Assembly: GCA_002372775.1 (NCBI GenBank)
Contig: DFIJ01000146.1
Location: 1 to 8,627, forward strand
Source of the DNA: Christensenella sp. UBA3700
GTDB taxonomy: Bacteria > Bacillota > Clostridia > Christensenellales > UBA3700
Length of the DNA: 8,627 bases
Reading direction: 5' to 3'
Shown here: positions 1 through 7,701 of the stretch, piece by piece
Numbering within the stretch: the stretch's first letter is position 1
Layout: the number at the start of each line of letters is the position of its first letter
Position numbers and translations under genes: made by a program
Notes under the pieces: model-generated
The model's database searches: none
Seen by the model: only the letters and a program-made list of their open reading frames with translations
What the model was told of the DNA's origin: nothing

Positions 1-101
1 GTACAGAATGGATAATTTGCACATTCTGCGCCTGCTTGTGTTATTGCATTAAATAAAGTACTCTTACCTACGTTTGGTAATCCAACTACACCTAGTTTCA
101 T
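1..101 (-). CDS. ychF: YchF/OLA1-family GTPase/ATPase, N-terminal 33 codons (runs off the left edge)
   Basis: YchF is a cytoplasmic P-loop NTPase of the Obg/OLA1 group, associated with ribosomes and stress responses; family members generally prefer ATP. Only 33 complete codons are visible. They begin [15 protein letters not shown], with the Walker A/G1 loop GLPNVGKST at residues 7-15, followed by LFNAIT and then AECANYPFC, the switch-region spelling typical of YchF. The ATG at 99-101 is preceded by AGAGGA (108-113) with a 6-base spacer. That site lies inside the last codons of plsY, whose stop is only 2 bases upstream, so the two genes are probably cotranscribed and translationally coupled. 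The nucleotide-specificity motif and the C-terminal TGS-like domain are outside the window. The identification is firm because the visible N-terminus is highly characteristic. Confidence 0.93.
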   Translation of the reverse strand, partial: MKLGVVGLPNVGKSTLFNAITQAGAECANYPFC

Positions 102-103
102 TT

Positions 104-802
104 TTATTCCTCTTCTTTATTGTTTTCTAAATTATTTTCACTTTCTTCACGAGCTTTCTTTTCTTCCTCTTCTTGCTTAATTAAAACCTCGTTTTTCTTT
201 GTTAGGGATAAAGTATTTTCTTGTCCCTTAATTAGTCTTACGATATTGCTTCTATGGGCAAATATTATTAAAGCCCACCAACATGCAATTATTACTATTG
301 CCCATATAGATGATTTGCAAAGGATTATTGCATGAATAGCAAAAGTTGTTACTGCTAAAAATGATCCTAAGAAACCATACTTAATAACAAACAAGAATAA
401 TATTAATGCTGCAAGTGTTATACAACCAGCAATTGGAGAGATAGCCATATAAACACCAATTGTTGAAGCTACACCCTTGCCACCTCTGAATTTATCAAAT
501 ATTGGGAAGATGTGTCCAAGAACAACACATGCTCCAAACAAGATAGCCATAGGATAATTTGCATTTCCTTCAATTAAAAATCTTCCAATTAAGGCAAATG
601 AGATTCCCTTTAAAGCATCAAGAACAAAAGTTAAAACACCCCAACCTCTTCCTAATGAACGCATAACATTCATAGTTCCTGGGTTGCCACTGCCCAATTT
701 TTTAATGTCCTTGTTCTTGATTCTAGATATAACAGTAGCGAAGTTGACTGAACCAACCAAATACGCTGCTATACAAATTAAGACAATAAACTTTATTTCC
801 AC
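104..802 (-). CDS. plsY: Acyl-phosphate:glycerol-3-phosphate acyltransferase PlsY
   Basis: PlsY is an integral membrane enzyme that transfers an acyl chain from acyl-phosphate (made by PlsX) to the 1-position of glycerol-3-phosphate, giving lysophosphatidic acid, the first step of phospholipid synthesis. All three family motifs are visible: [12 protein letters not shown] at residues 37-48, [16 protein letters not shown] at 96-111 (Gly-rich binding loop), and [14 protein letters not shown] at 183-196. Several hydrophobic segments separate them. The start is GTG at 800-802, chosen because GGAAGG (811-816) lies 8 bases upstream and the N-terminus [20 protein letters not shown] fits the family. 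At 232 residues it is longer than a typical PlsY of about 200. The excess is a hydrophilic, Glu/Lys-rich tail from about residue 200, ending in KEEE. The purine-rich codons of that tail form the ychF ribosome binding site. The first motif reads GTMN where GATN is common, which I take as a tolerated variant. Confidence 0.95.
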   Translation of the reverse strand: MEIKFIVLICIAAYLVGSVNFATVISRIKNKDIKKLGSGNPGTMNVMRSLGRGWGVLTFVLDALKGISFALIGRFLIEGNANYPMAILFGACVVLGHIFPIFDKFRGGKGVASTIGVYMAISPIAGCITLAALILFLFVIKYGFLGSFLAVTTFAIHAIILCKSSIWAIVIIACWWALIIFAHRSNIVRLIKGQENTLSLTKKNEVLIKQEEEEKKAREESENNLENNKEEE

Positions 803-810
803 TTTTTTAT

Positions 811-816
811 CCTTCC
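811..816 (-). promoter_or_regulatory. Ribosome binding site deciding the plsY GTG start
   Basis: GGAAGG on the minus strand is separated by 8 bases (ATAAAAAA and its neighbourhood) from the GTG at 802-800. It supports GTG as the real initiation codon of plsY, since no in-frame ATG with a comparable site lies upstream of the first motif. Confidence 0.7.
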
Positions 817-827
817 AATTCTTGTAA

Positions 828-856
828 ATTTTAACATAATATTATTATACGCACAA
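828..856 (-). promoter_or_regulatory. Probable sigma-A promoter for plsY-ychF
   Basis: On the minus strand an extended -10 element, TG-T-TAAAAT (TG at 836-835, hexamer at 833-828), lies exactly 17 bases downstream of TTGTGC (856-851). The hexamer TTGTGC matches the first three bases of the -35 consensus. The -10 hexamer differs from TATAAT at one position, and the TGn extension compensates for a weak -35. Transcription would start near position 821, leaving a short leader that contains the GGAAGG site. It is the only gap in the window large enough for a promoter. Whether it is the main promoter for plsY, or supplements read-through from the antiporter operon, cannot be told from the sequence. 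Confidence 0.5.
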
Positions 857-865
857 CTTATACGC
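845..865 (-). repeat. Direct repeat of 8 bases around the -35 region of the plsY promoter
   Basis: The minus-strand octamer GCGTATAA occurs twice, at 865-858 and 852-845, with a centre-to-centre spacing of 13 bases. The second copy overlaps the last two bases of the proposed -35 hexamer. Adjacent to it is the 10-base palindrome ATAATATTAT at 836-845. Short repeats in AT-rich intergenic DNA arise by chance, so any role as a regulator binding site is only a suggestion. Confidence 0.35.
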
Positions 866-875
866 GCATTATGCC

Positions 876-2897
876 TTATGCGAAGATGGCAAACAATATA
901 ACTATTACAAGTCCAATACATGCCATAGCCATAGCAAATGAGAAGTCACTTACGGCAAATTTCCATCTTAGATTATTACTTACCTCATCCGCTTTTTTAG
1001 CATGGTATTCTTCGTCATCTTTTCTTGGTTTAATTCTATCTATTAGCAATCCAATTCTATGTTGAAGAGAATCGTCATTATATTCATATACAGTTGATCT
1101 TAATATTGTCTTCTTTAAAAGCCAGATTATTCCATCAAACATATACGCAAAGCCTTTTACTACATATAAAGTCAAAAGCATTGTGCCTTGTACAAGTATT
1201 GGTCTATATACCAAATACTCTAAGTCAAGCCATCTTGGCCATAAATCCAAATATCTTCCATCCTTATTCTTGAATAGGTGCATTACTAGAGATAGATATA
1301 CAGTAGCTCCTATAACTATTGAGATAACTGCGCCCTTTAAACATTCCCAACTGAAGAATGCTACTTTTGTTACCTCTTCAGTATTAAAGAATTGCGATGT
1401 ATACGATGTAATTTTAACTCCAACAACGTTTGGCAAGATACCGATTAACAGAATTGCTACAGCACTTAAACTAAATACAACTCTAGAAATTATGCTTAGA
1501 TATGCCTTGTTATCGTCATATTCTTTTTGCTTTATTTCGTCTGAATTTTTCTCTACAAATAGACAAACAAATAGCTTTGTCATATATGCAATTGTAAGAC
1601 CACCTGAGATTAAGAATATCCATTCAACAGTCTTATATGCTGATGCGTTATAGCCTTCTTCGTTTAAAATATTGATGTATTCTACAATACCCTCGTGAAT
1701 CATAGTTTTTGATGTATATCCACCAAAGAATGGAATACCCATAATGCCTAAAGTTCCGATTAGGAATATAACCATCAAGAATGGTTTCTTTCTTCCATAT
1801 CCTTTAACATCATTTAGGTTTAGAGAATGAGCATTCATAGCAACAACGCCTGCGCACATGAATAGAACAAGCTTTATAAATGAATGATTCATCATATGAA
1901 GCATTGCACCTTGAGATGCTATGCCACCTTCTTTATTTAAAAGCATCATAAAAGATAATGATGTTAATATAAATCCGATTTGAGACATTGATGAACATGC
2001 AAGTGTTCTTTTTAAATCAACTGAGAATAACGCAAGCACTGCACCAAGGAACATTGTTATTACGGCAAATGCAAGTAGAAGTTTTGCAAAGTCTTCATTT
2101 GCCATAAATATATTTGATGCCATTATAATTACGCCAAATACACCACACTTAGTTAAAACACCAGAAAGAAGTGCACTTGCAGGAGCTGGAGCTACTGGGT
2201 GGGCTTTTGGAAGCCAAATATGAAGTGGGAACATACCAGCTTTAGCACCAAATCCGACTAGCATTAGAAGTCCAGAAGCAAATACCTTGCTAGATACTCC
2301 GTTTATACTAATATATTCTCTTATTGCTTCAAAGCTTAAAGATCTTATCTCACCAAATAATACAAATAGACCCATTAGAAGAACCATACCTGTAATAATT
2401 GATATTGAAATATATGTAGTTCCTGCCTTCATTGTATTTTCCTTCTCATCATGAATAACAAGAGGATATGAGGCAATAGACATAATCTCAAAGAAGACAT
2501 ATGTTGTGAATAAGTCATTTGAGAAGAACACGCCTAAAACGCCAGATAATGTAATCATGTAGAAGAAATAATATCTATCTTTATTTGCTGCGTGTGACAT
2601 ATATTCTCTTGAGAATGTTATAGTCATCAACCATACAAATACAGTTATGAATGCGTATACAATCCTAAACGCATCCGCCTTAAAGCTTAATCCAAGGCTT
2701 AATACGTTATTAATAACTAATTCACTACTTCCATTTAAACCAAACAGCGTAGCCAAAATAGCCATGATTATAATCTCTAGAGCATTAACTCCAATTACTA
2801 TAACCTCGCGTAGTTTTGGATATTTCTTTGAAACAAAGAAACCTACAGTTCCTAATATGATTGGGGCTAATATTAGATATATGATTAATGCATTCAT
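876..2897 (-). CDS. NuoL/MrpA-N/MbhH-like antiporter subunit with long C-terminal arm (673 aa)
   Basis: A large antiporter-like membrane protein of the proton_antipo_M (NuoL/M/N, MrpA/D) family, presumed to translocate H+ or Na+. The family's key charges are all present: E137 in FFEIMSIASY, K219 in GFGAKAGMFPLHIWLP, K250 in SGVLTKCGV, H338 and K342 in NHSFIKLVLF, and K397 in GGYTSKTMI. Residues 1 to about 540 hold the usual 14 or so hydrophobic helices. The remainder is an extension: an aromatic and charged stretch (YLDLWPRWLDLEYLVYRP, 549-566), a long amphipathic region to about 650, and a final transmembrane segment (652-672). This layout resembles the lateral helix plus anchoring helix of NuoL and MrpA. 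It is the last gene of the operon. Its ATG shares one base with the preceding TAA (TAATG), and AGGAGG at 2907-2912 lies 9 bases upstream. It is probably the counterpart of the MrpA N-terminal half. Confidence 0.88.
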   Translation of the reverse strand: MNALIIYLILAPIILGTVGFFVSKKYPKLREVIVIGVNALEIIIMAILATLFGLNGSSELVINNVLSLGLSFKADAFRIVYAFITVFVWLMTITFSREYMSHAANKDRYYFFYMITLSGVLGVFFSNDLFTTYVFFEIMSIASYPLVIHDEKENTMKAGTTYISISIITGMVLLMGLFVLFGEIRSLSFEAIREYISINGVSSKVFASGLLMLVGFGAKAGMFPLHIWLPKAHPVAPAPASALLSGVLTKCGVFGVIIMASNIFMANEDFAKLLLAFAVITMFLGAVLALFSVDLKRTLACSSMSQIGFILTSLSFMMLLNKEGGIASQGAMLHMMNHSFIKLVLFMCAGVVAMNAHSLNLNDVKGYGRKKPFLMVIFLIGTLGIMGIPFFGGYTSKTMIHEGIVEYINILNEEGYNASAYKTVEWIFLISGGLTIAYMTKLFVCLFVEKNSDEIKQKEYDDNKAYLSIISRVVFSLSAVAILLIGILPNVVGVKITSYTSQFFNTEEVTKVAFFSWECLKGAVISIVIGATVYLSLVMHLFKNKDGRYLDLWPRWLDLEYLVYRPILVQGTMLLTLYVVKGFAYMFDGIIWLLKKTILRSTVYEYNDDSLQHRIGLLIDRIKPRKDDEEYHAKKADEVSNNLRWKFAVSDFSFAMAMACIGLVIVILFAIFA

Positions 2898-4348
2898 TAT
2901 ACTAACCCTCCTACTGCAGATGTAATAGCGTCAACAAGTGGTGTTGACATAACACCAAACACAACAGCAAGTATTGCAAATACTCCAATAGTAACTAAAT
3001 ATAAGATACCTGGTTCTTTTGCTTTCTCAACTATTGGTTGGCTTATAACATTTGGCTTATATACGAAAGCTCTTATTGGAATAGATAGCGCATAGATTGC
3101 TGTAAATAATGATGAGATTATTAAAGCAGCCATGCCCATATACCCAACAAAGCTATTTAATTCAATTGCAGCTGTACATAAATACCACTTAGATACAAAG
3201 CATGCGAATAAAGGTATACCTGTTAATGACAATGCAGATAATGTAAAGAATGTAAATGTTATAGGCATCTTCTTACCCATACCATCAAGCTCATAAACAT
3301 AGTGAGCGCCTGAATTCTTTATAATTGCACCGCAGGCGAAGAATAGACCTATCTTTGTTATTGAATGGTATACAAGATGGATTAGCGCAGCAATAAGACC
3401 TGCTTTTGTCATTAATGCTACACCAAATAAGATATATGAAAGATTTGCTATTGTAGAATAAGCAAGTCTTCTCTTAAAGTGTTGTTCTTTAGCAGCCTTT
3501 AGAGCTCCATAAACAATTGTGAATGCCGCAAAGCCTAGTGCAATACCTTGAACTACACTTCCTTGTAATTTATTTATATCAAAGCAATAATATGTCGTTC
3601 TAATAATTGCAAAAGCACCAGCTTTAACTACAGCAACCGCATGAAGCAATGCTGTTGTTGGAGTAGGAGCAGCAGATGCTGCTGGTAGCCAGTGACATAA
3701 TGGGAATATTGCTGCCTTTACACCAAAACCAAAGAATAATAATGCATAAGCAAGTTGCATAGCATCTGTTGTAGAACCATGAGGAACGAAATCTAGAGTT
3801 CCAGCATTAATTACAAGCATTCCCATACCAACAAGAGCAACAGATGATCCTGTTAGTGAATAATACAAATACATTCTTCCTGCTCTTCTTGCCTCTTTAG
3901 TAGCAGTATGAGTAATAAGTGGAAGTGTTATAAATGTTAATGCTTCATATATTACGTACATTGACATTAAGTTTGCAGAATATGCAATACCTAAAACAAT
4001 ACCGAAAGTCATAATGTAATATGAGTTATATACATCTTGTCTTCTCTCATCTTCCATATACGCAAATGAATATAAAAGAGCAAATGGCCATAAAAGTGCA
4101 ACCATCATTGAGAATATTTTTCCTGTTCCATCAAGCTTTAAAGCAAATGAGAAATACTTACCAAACTTTATGATAGTTTCAACTTCTGGGGAAACAGTAA
4201 ATGTAAACCATATAACAAATGAAGAAGTTAAGCATACAACAAATAATGAGAATATCTTACGTGCTGTAGACTTCTTTTCAAAGAATCTTGCTATGAAACC
4301 TCCGATGATAGGAAGAAGTATTGGAATTAATAATAACCATGCACTCAT
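2897..4348 (-). CDS. MrpD/MbhH-like antiporter subunit, third of four (483 aa)
   Basis: Antiporter-like membrane subunit of the proton_antipo_M family, presumed to form one ion channel of the complex. Conserved charges are E135 in YEALTFITLPL, K211 in GFGVKAAIFPLCHWLP, K242 in AVVKAGAFAIIR, H328 and K332 in YHSITKIGLF, and K387 in FACFVSKWYL. After the HWLP motif the usual AH is replaced by AASAAP, so the His common in NuoM/L is missing here. Length and the roughly 14 hydrophobic segments match a single MrpD-type unit with no C-terminal arm. The ATG at 4346-4348 is preceded by AGGAGG (4355-4360) with a 6-base spacer; that site spans the TAG stop of the upstream gene. It closely resembles that upstream neighbour, sharing YLYYSL, KRLAYST and FVSKWYL, so the pair looks like a gene duplication. 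Confidence 0.88.
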   Translation of the reverse strand: MSAWLLLIPILLPIIGGFIARFFEKKSTARKIFSLFVVCLTSSFVIWFTFTVSPEVETIIKFGKYFSFALKLDGTGKIFSMMVALLWPFALLYSFAYMEDERRQDVYNSYYIMTFGIVLGIAYSANLMSMYVIYEALTFITLPLITHTATKEARRAGRMYLYYSLTGSSVALVGMGMLVINAGTLDFVPHGSTTDAMQLAYALLFFGFGVKAAIFPLCHWLPAASAAPTPTTALLHAVAVVKAGAFAIIRTTYYCFDINKLQGSVVQGIALGFAAFTIVYGALKAAKEQHFKRRLAYSTIANLSYILFGVALMTKAGLIAALIHLVYHSITKIGLFFACGAIIKNSGAHYVYELDGMGKKMPITFTFFTLSALSLTGIPLFACFVSKWYLCTAAIELNSFVGYMGMAALIISSLFTAIYALSIPIRAFVYKPNVISQPIVEKAKEPGILYLVTIGVFAILAVVFGVMSTPLVDAITSAVGGLV

Positions 4349-4358
4349 ACTCTACCTC

Positions 4359-5813
4359 CTACACCAAATTCTTAACAATTTCCACTATCTGATCTGCAAA
4401 TAAACCTACACATGTAGATAATATTGTTAGAACAACAAGTGGAATTGTTATATATAACGACTCTTGTTTCTTTTCTAAAACAACACTCTTATCTTTAACA
4501 ATAAATGCTCTTACAGCTATTGGTAATAGATAAGCTGCTGTTAATATTGCTGAGATCAATAATACGGCTGGAGCTAAATAATCTAACACATTTAGTCCGC
4601 TATCTATTGATCCTATTGCTAAATACCACTTAGATACAAATGCACCTGCTGGTGGTATTCCGATTAAACCTAGAGATAATACTGTATAACAAATCATTGT
4701 TACAGGTAATTGCTTTCCTATTCCTTCAAGTTCATCAACTTCATGCTTTTCTGTATATAAGATGATTGCACCAGCAACTAAGAATAAGCCTACTTTAATT
4801 AATGCATGAGAAGCAATATGAAGGAATGAGCCAGATAACGCTTCTTCATTTAACATTGCTATGCCAAGTACTATATATGAAACTTGAGATACTGTTGAAT
4901 ATGCCAATCTCTTTTTGAAATTCTTTTGGATAAGTGCCATAGAAGAACCCATAAAGATTGTAAACAAGATTATAGATATCCAAGCATATTGAACCCAAGT
5001 ATCTTTTATAAATGCACTACCGATTGAGAAGTACACTATTCTTATAATTGCTATAACACCAGCCTTTGTAACAATACCAGATAAAACAGCACTCGCTGGA
5101 GATGGGGCTACTGGGTGAGCTGTTGGTAACCATCCTTGGAATGGGAATACACCTGTTTTAACACCAAATCCTATTAGCGTAATGAATATAACTACTTGCA
5201 TTAAAGAGCTATAATCTTGAACTTTAACTGTATCTAAGAAGCCACCTAAAACGAACTCATCAGAGCCTGTTGAGAAATATACCATAAAGAATATTCCAAT
5301 TAATCCAACAAACGCTCCTCCTAATGAATAATACAAATACTTAAGAGCTGCCTTAATAGATTCTTGAGTTCTTGAATGCATAACAAGTGGCATAGAACAT
5401 AATGTTACAAGTTCAAATGTTAAATACATTGTAGTTAGATTGCCTGCATAACATAATGCCATTAACATAGTTAATGTTAATAAATAGAATGAATGGAATT
5501 TTTTCTCATTCTCTTCTATAGTTAAATACTTATATGAGAACACAGATATTATTGTGAATACGCAAGATATGATAACCGCAAAGAATTTAGATATTATATC
5601 TGCCTTTAATAATACTGTAATATCTTTTGCAATTTGGAATAATTCTATTCTTAGTGAATTTGTAAAACAAATAGTAGTAGATAGAACAAATACAACGGCG
5701 CTTATAGCAAAAGCTATAATGTTTAATACATTTCTATTTTTTAGCTTGCCAAAGTATAGGACCAATGCCCCAATAAGTGGAAGTAATATAGAGATAATCA
5801 TTAAACTTGCCAT
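4359..5813 (-). CDS. MrpD/MbhH-like antiporter subunit, second of four (484 aa)
   Basis: Antiporter-like membrane subunit of the proton_antipo_M family. Key residues are E134 in FELVTLCSMPLV, K219 in GFGVKTGVFPFQGWLP, K250 in SGIVTKAGVIAIIR, H336 and K340 in SHALIKVGLF, and K395 in AGAFVSKWYL. It keeps the TAHPVAPSPASA sequence after WLP that it shares with the 673-residue protein, while its C-terminal part resembles the 483-residue protein. The ATG at 5811-5813 follows the upstream TAG after a single base. Its ribosome binding site is poor: only AGGG (5818-5821), 4 bases from the ATG. Initiation therefore probably depends on ribosomes finishing the upstream gene. It lacks the long C-terminal arm and ends VEIVKNLV. 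The ion it carries cannot be read from the sequence. Confidence 0.88.
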   Translation of the reverse strand: MASLMIISILLPLIGALVLYFGKLKNRNVLNIIAFAISAVVFVLSTTICFTNSLRIELFQIAKDITVLLKADIISKFFAVIISCVFTIISVFSYKYLTIEENEKKFHSFYLLTLTMLMALCYAGNLTTMYLTFELVTLCSMPLVMHSRTQESIKAALKYLYYSLGGAFVGLIGIFFMVYFSTGSDEFVLGGFLDTVKVQDYSSLMQVVIFITLIGFGVKTGVFPFQGWLPTAHPVAPSPASAVLSGIVTKAGVIAIIRIVYFSIGSAFIKDTWVQYAWISIILFTIFMGSSMALIQKNFKKRLAYSTVSQVSYIVLGIAMLNEEALSGSFLHIASHALIKVGLFLVAGAIILYTEKHEVDELEGIGKQLPVTMICYTVLSLGLIGIPPAGAFVSKWYLAIGSIDSGLNVLDYLAPAVLLISAILTAAYLLPIAVRAFIVKDKSVVLEKKQESLYITIPLVVLTILSTCVGLFADQIVEIVKNLV

Positions 5814-5814
5814 A

Positions 5815-7305
5815 CTACCCTAATAAATGTAATCCTTGTTCTAGAACATCAACGAATGCTGTTGAAGTTCCAATTGCGAAATTCAAAAGAGCAAAACCAG
5901 CCATAGATAGCGTTGCGCTAAAAGGTGGCCAAGCTCTTGTACTTCTTTCATTGTTTGCCTTTGGTCTGAAGATTGTCATAACAGTTCTAATGTAATACAA
6001 AGTATTAAGTAGCGTAGAAACTACAAGTGCTACAACTGCTAAAATCATTTGCCACTTAGGTAAAGTTGGGGCTACAGATGCTTCTACAAATAAGAACTTC
6101 ATAACGAATCCTGCAAATACTGGGAAACCTACCATAGATAAAGCACCTATAGTAAATGTAACACCAGCTACAACATTCTTTCTACCAACGCCTCTTAAAG
6201 AGACAAAGTCTTCCTTTCCATGAGCAGTCTTTATTAAACTTGCTGATGAAACGAACAATAAAGGCTTCATTATTGCGTGGCATATAACTTGGAATATTGC
6301 TGCTACAAGACCATAGCCACCCATACCAAGACCCATATAGATATAACCTATTTGAGCAGCAGATGAGAATGCTACCATCTTGTTTAATTTCTTTTGAGAT
6401 ATAGCGGAGAAAGAACCAAATATCATTCCAAGCACACCAAGAACAAATAAAATTGTTGGCATATGAGTAGAAACGATTAAGTCTAACCCGAATGTTCTAT
6501 ACATATATTTAAACAAAAGGATAATATATCCTTTAGATATAATTCCTGATACAACACATGAGGATGTTGTTGTTGCCTCGCCATATGTATCTGGCATCCA
6601 GAAATAGAATGGAAACAATCCAGATTTAATACCAAGACCAAGAGTAATTAACGCAAATGTTAATGTAATTATTGGTTGGTGACCGCCAGCTGCTTGTAAT
6701 GCCTCTAATGCAACTTTTATATATTCCATAGAAAGATATCCTGTTGTAGCATATAAAAGCACATTACCTATTAAGAACAATCCTGATCCTACTAGGTTGA
6801 ATATCATATATCTCATAGCAGCAGCTATTGTATGACCTTTATCTTTAATCATTACAAGGCCAATAGATGCTAGAGTTGAAATCTCTAAGAATACGTAGGC
6901 TGTGAATACATCGTTTGTGTATATCATTGCAATAATAGCAACTTGTACAAGATTCAAAAGAACATAAATAAATCTTTCTTTCTTTTCATTTACATCCTTT
7001 TCTAAACTATCCATACCTCCCAAGATAGATAACATAATGATTATTGGGAATAGCGAAGCAAGTATTGCTTCTAATATGCCTATTCTAATTTCGTTATCAT
7101 ATGGAGCTGGGAAGTGTCCCATTGAATAGTTAAATGAGCCATGTTGTGCAGTATAAATAATCATTGTTACGCCCATAGCACAAACAATAACATTAACTAT
7201 CATTGTGTAATATCTACCAACTTTTCTTGGCACCAAAGAACATATCACAACAGAAATGAAGGATAGGATTATACTAAGCATTGGAAAATTTTGAACAAAG
7301 TCCAT
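5815..7305 (-). CDS. mrpD: MrpD-like antiporter subunit, first of four, directly after the MrpC-like gene (496 aa)
   Basis: Antiporter-like subunit in the canonical MrpD/MbhH position, immediately downstream of the MrpC-like gene. Conserved residues are E141 in FLEISTLASI, K227 in GIKSGLFPFYFWMP, K258 in SGIISKGY, H343 and K347 in CHAIMKPLLF, and K403 in FAGFVMKFLF. After WMP it reads DTYGEATTTSS. A Tyr where NuoM has His is also found in MrpD-type sequences as I recall them, which supports assignment to the MrpD branch. Its first helices begin at the N-terminus, with no signal peptide. The ATG at 7303-7305 shares one base with the TAA of the preceding gene (TAATG), and AGGAGG (7316-7321) lies 10 bases upstream within that gene's tail. 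The mrpD symbol rests on position and motif style; the other three antiporter subunits here are more distant from it than from each other. Confidence 0.85.
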   Translation of the reverse strand: MDFVQNFPMLSIILSFISVVICSLVPRKVGRYYTMIVNVIVCAMGVTMIIYTAQHGSFNYSMGHFPAPYDNEIRIGILEAILASLFPIIIMLSILGGMDSLEKDVNEKKERFIYVLLNLVQVAIIAMIYTNDVFTAYVFLEISTLASIGLVMIKDKGHTIAAAMRYMIFNLVGSGLFLIGNVLLYATTGYLSMEYIKVALEALQAAGGHQPIITLTFALITLGLGIKSGLFPFYFWMPDTYGEATTTSSCVVSGIISKGYIILLFKYMYRTFGLDLIVSTHMPTILFVLGVLGMIFGSFSAISQKKLNKMVAFSSAAQIGYIYMGLGMGGYGLVAAIFQVICHAIMKPLLFVSSASLIKTAHGKEDFVSLRGVGRKNVVAGVTFTIGALSMVGFPVFAGFVMKFLFVEASVAPTLPKWQMILAVVALVVSTLLNTLYYIRTVMTIFRPKANNERSTRAWPPFSATLSMAGFALLNFAIGTSTAFVDVLEQGLHLLG

Positions 7306-7700
7306 TACTTTCTCTCCTCCTTTTCCTCTTTCTTCTCCTCTTCTCTAATGATTCTATAAACTTCATCAAGATTTAGAGTGTGATACTTTTTATACAATCT
7401 AACTGTTAGAGCTAAAGAAATAGCAGTAACAGAAACAGAAACAACGATACCTGTTAAAACAAGACCAGCAGGAATTGGGTTTACATAATCTGCAGGATTT
7501 GTAGATACGCCATTAAATACTGGGGCCAATCTTCCTTCAATGTATCCCATAGAAGCTAAGAATAGATATACACCAGTATCCATGATATTTAATCCCATAA
7601 TCTTCTTGATTAGGTTTTTATCAAATAAAAGCAAATTGAATCCTATTACAAATAGAAGGATTGAAACAGCTTCAACATAGTGATCTAATAAAACTTCCAT
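7305..7700 (-). CDS. mrpC: MrpC/MnhC/MbhG-like small membrane subunit (NuoK family, 131 aa)
   Basis: Small three-helix membrane subunit of the NuoK/MrpC family that packs between the MrpD-type channel and the MrpA/B parts of the complex. Recognisable pieces are KKIMGLNIMDTGVYLF at residues 32-47 and NPIPAGLVLTGIVVS at 74-88, the latter matching the family's DP-x-PQALVLTAIVI segment with substitutions (Asp to Asn, Gln-Ala to Ala-Gly). The ATG at 7698-7700 is chosen because GGGGGAG (7708-7714) lies 7 bases upstream and the protein then starts directly at its first helix. A TTG at 7758-7760 would add 20 residues that overlap the previous gene and look unlike the family. A charged tail (REEEKKEEKEERK, 119-131) is encoded by a purine-rich run that also supplies the ribosome binding site for the next gene. 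One base separates it from the upstream TAA. Confidence 0.88.
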   Translation of the reverse strand: MEVLLDHYVEAVSILLFVIGFNLLLFDKNLIKKIMGLNIMDTGVYLFLASMGYIEGRLAPVFNGVSTNPADYVNPIPAGLVLTGIVVSVSVTAISLALTVRLYKKYHTLNLDEVYRIIREEEKKEEKEERK

Positions 7701-7701
7701 G

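Noticed and set aside
844..849. A perfect TATAAT on the minus strand as the plsY -10 element
   Set aside because: At 17-base spacing the upstream hexamer is ATAATG, a poor -35, and there is no TGn extension in register; the TGTTAAAAT element downstream is better placed.
865..882. Possible terminator hairpin (CGCAT / ATGCG, 8-base loop) at the end of the antiporter operon
   Set aside because: The stem is only 5 base pairs, it overlaps the stop codon, and no run of T follows on the minus strand.
1183..1653. A 156-codon open frame on the plus strand
   Set aside because: It lies wholly antisense to the 673-aa antiporter gene, shows no recognisable motif, and is the kind of long frame expected opposite an AT-rich membrane-protein gene.
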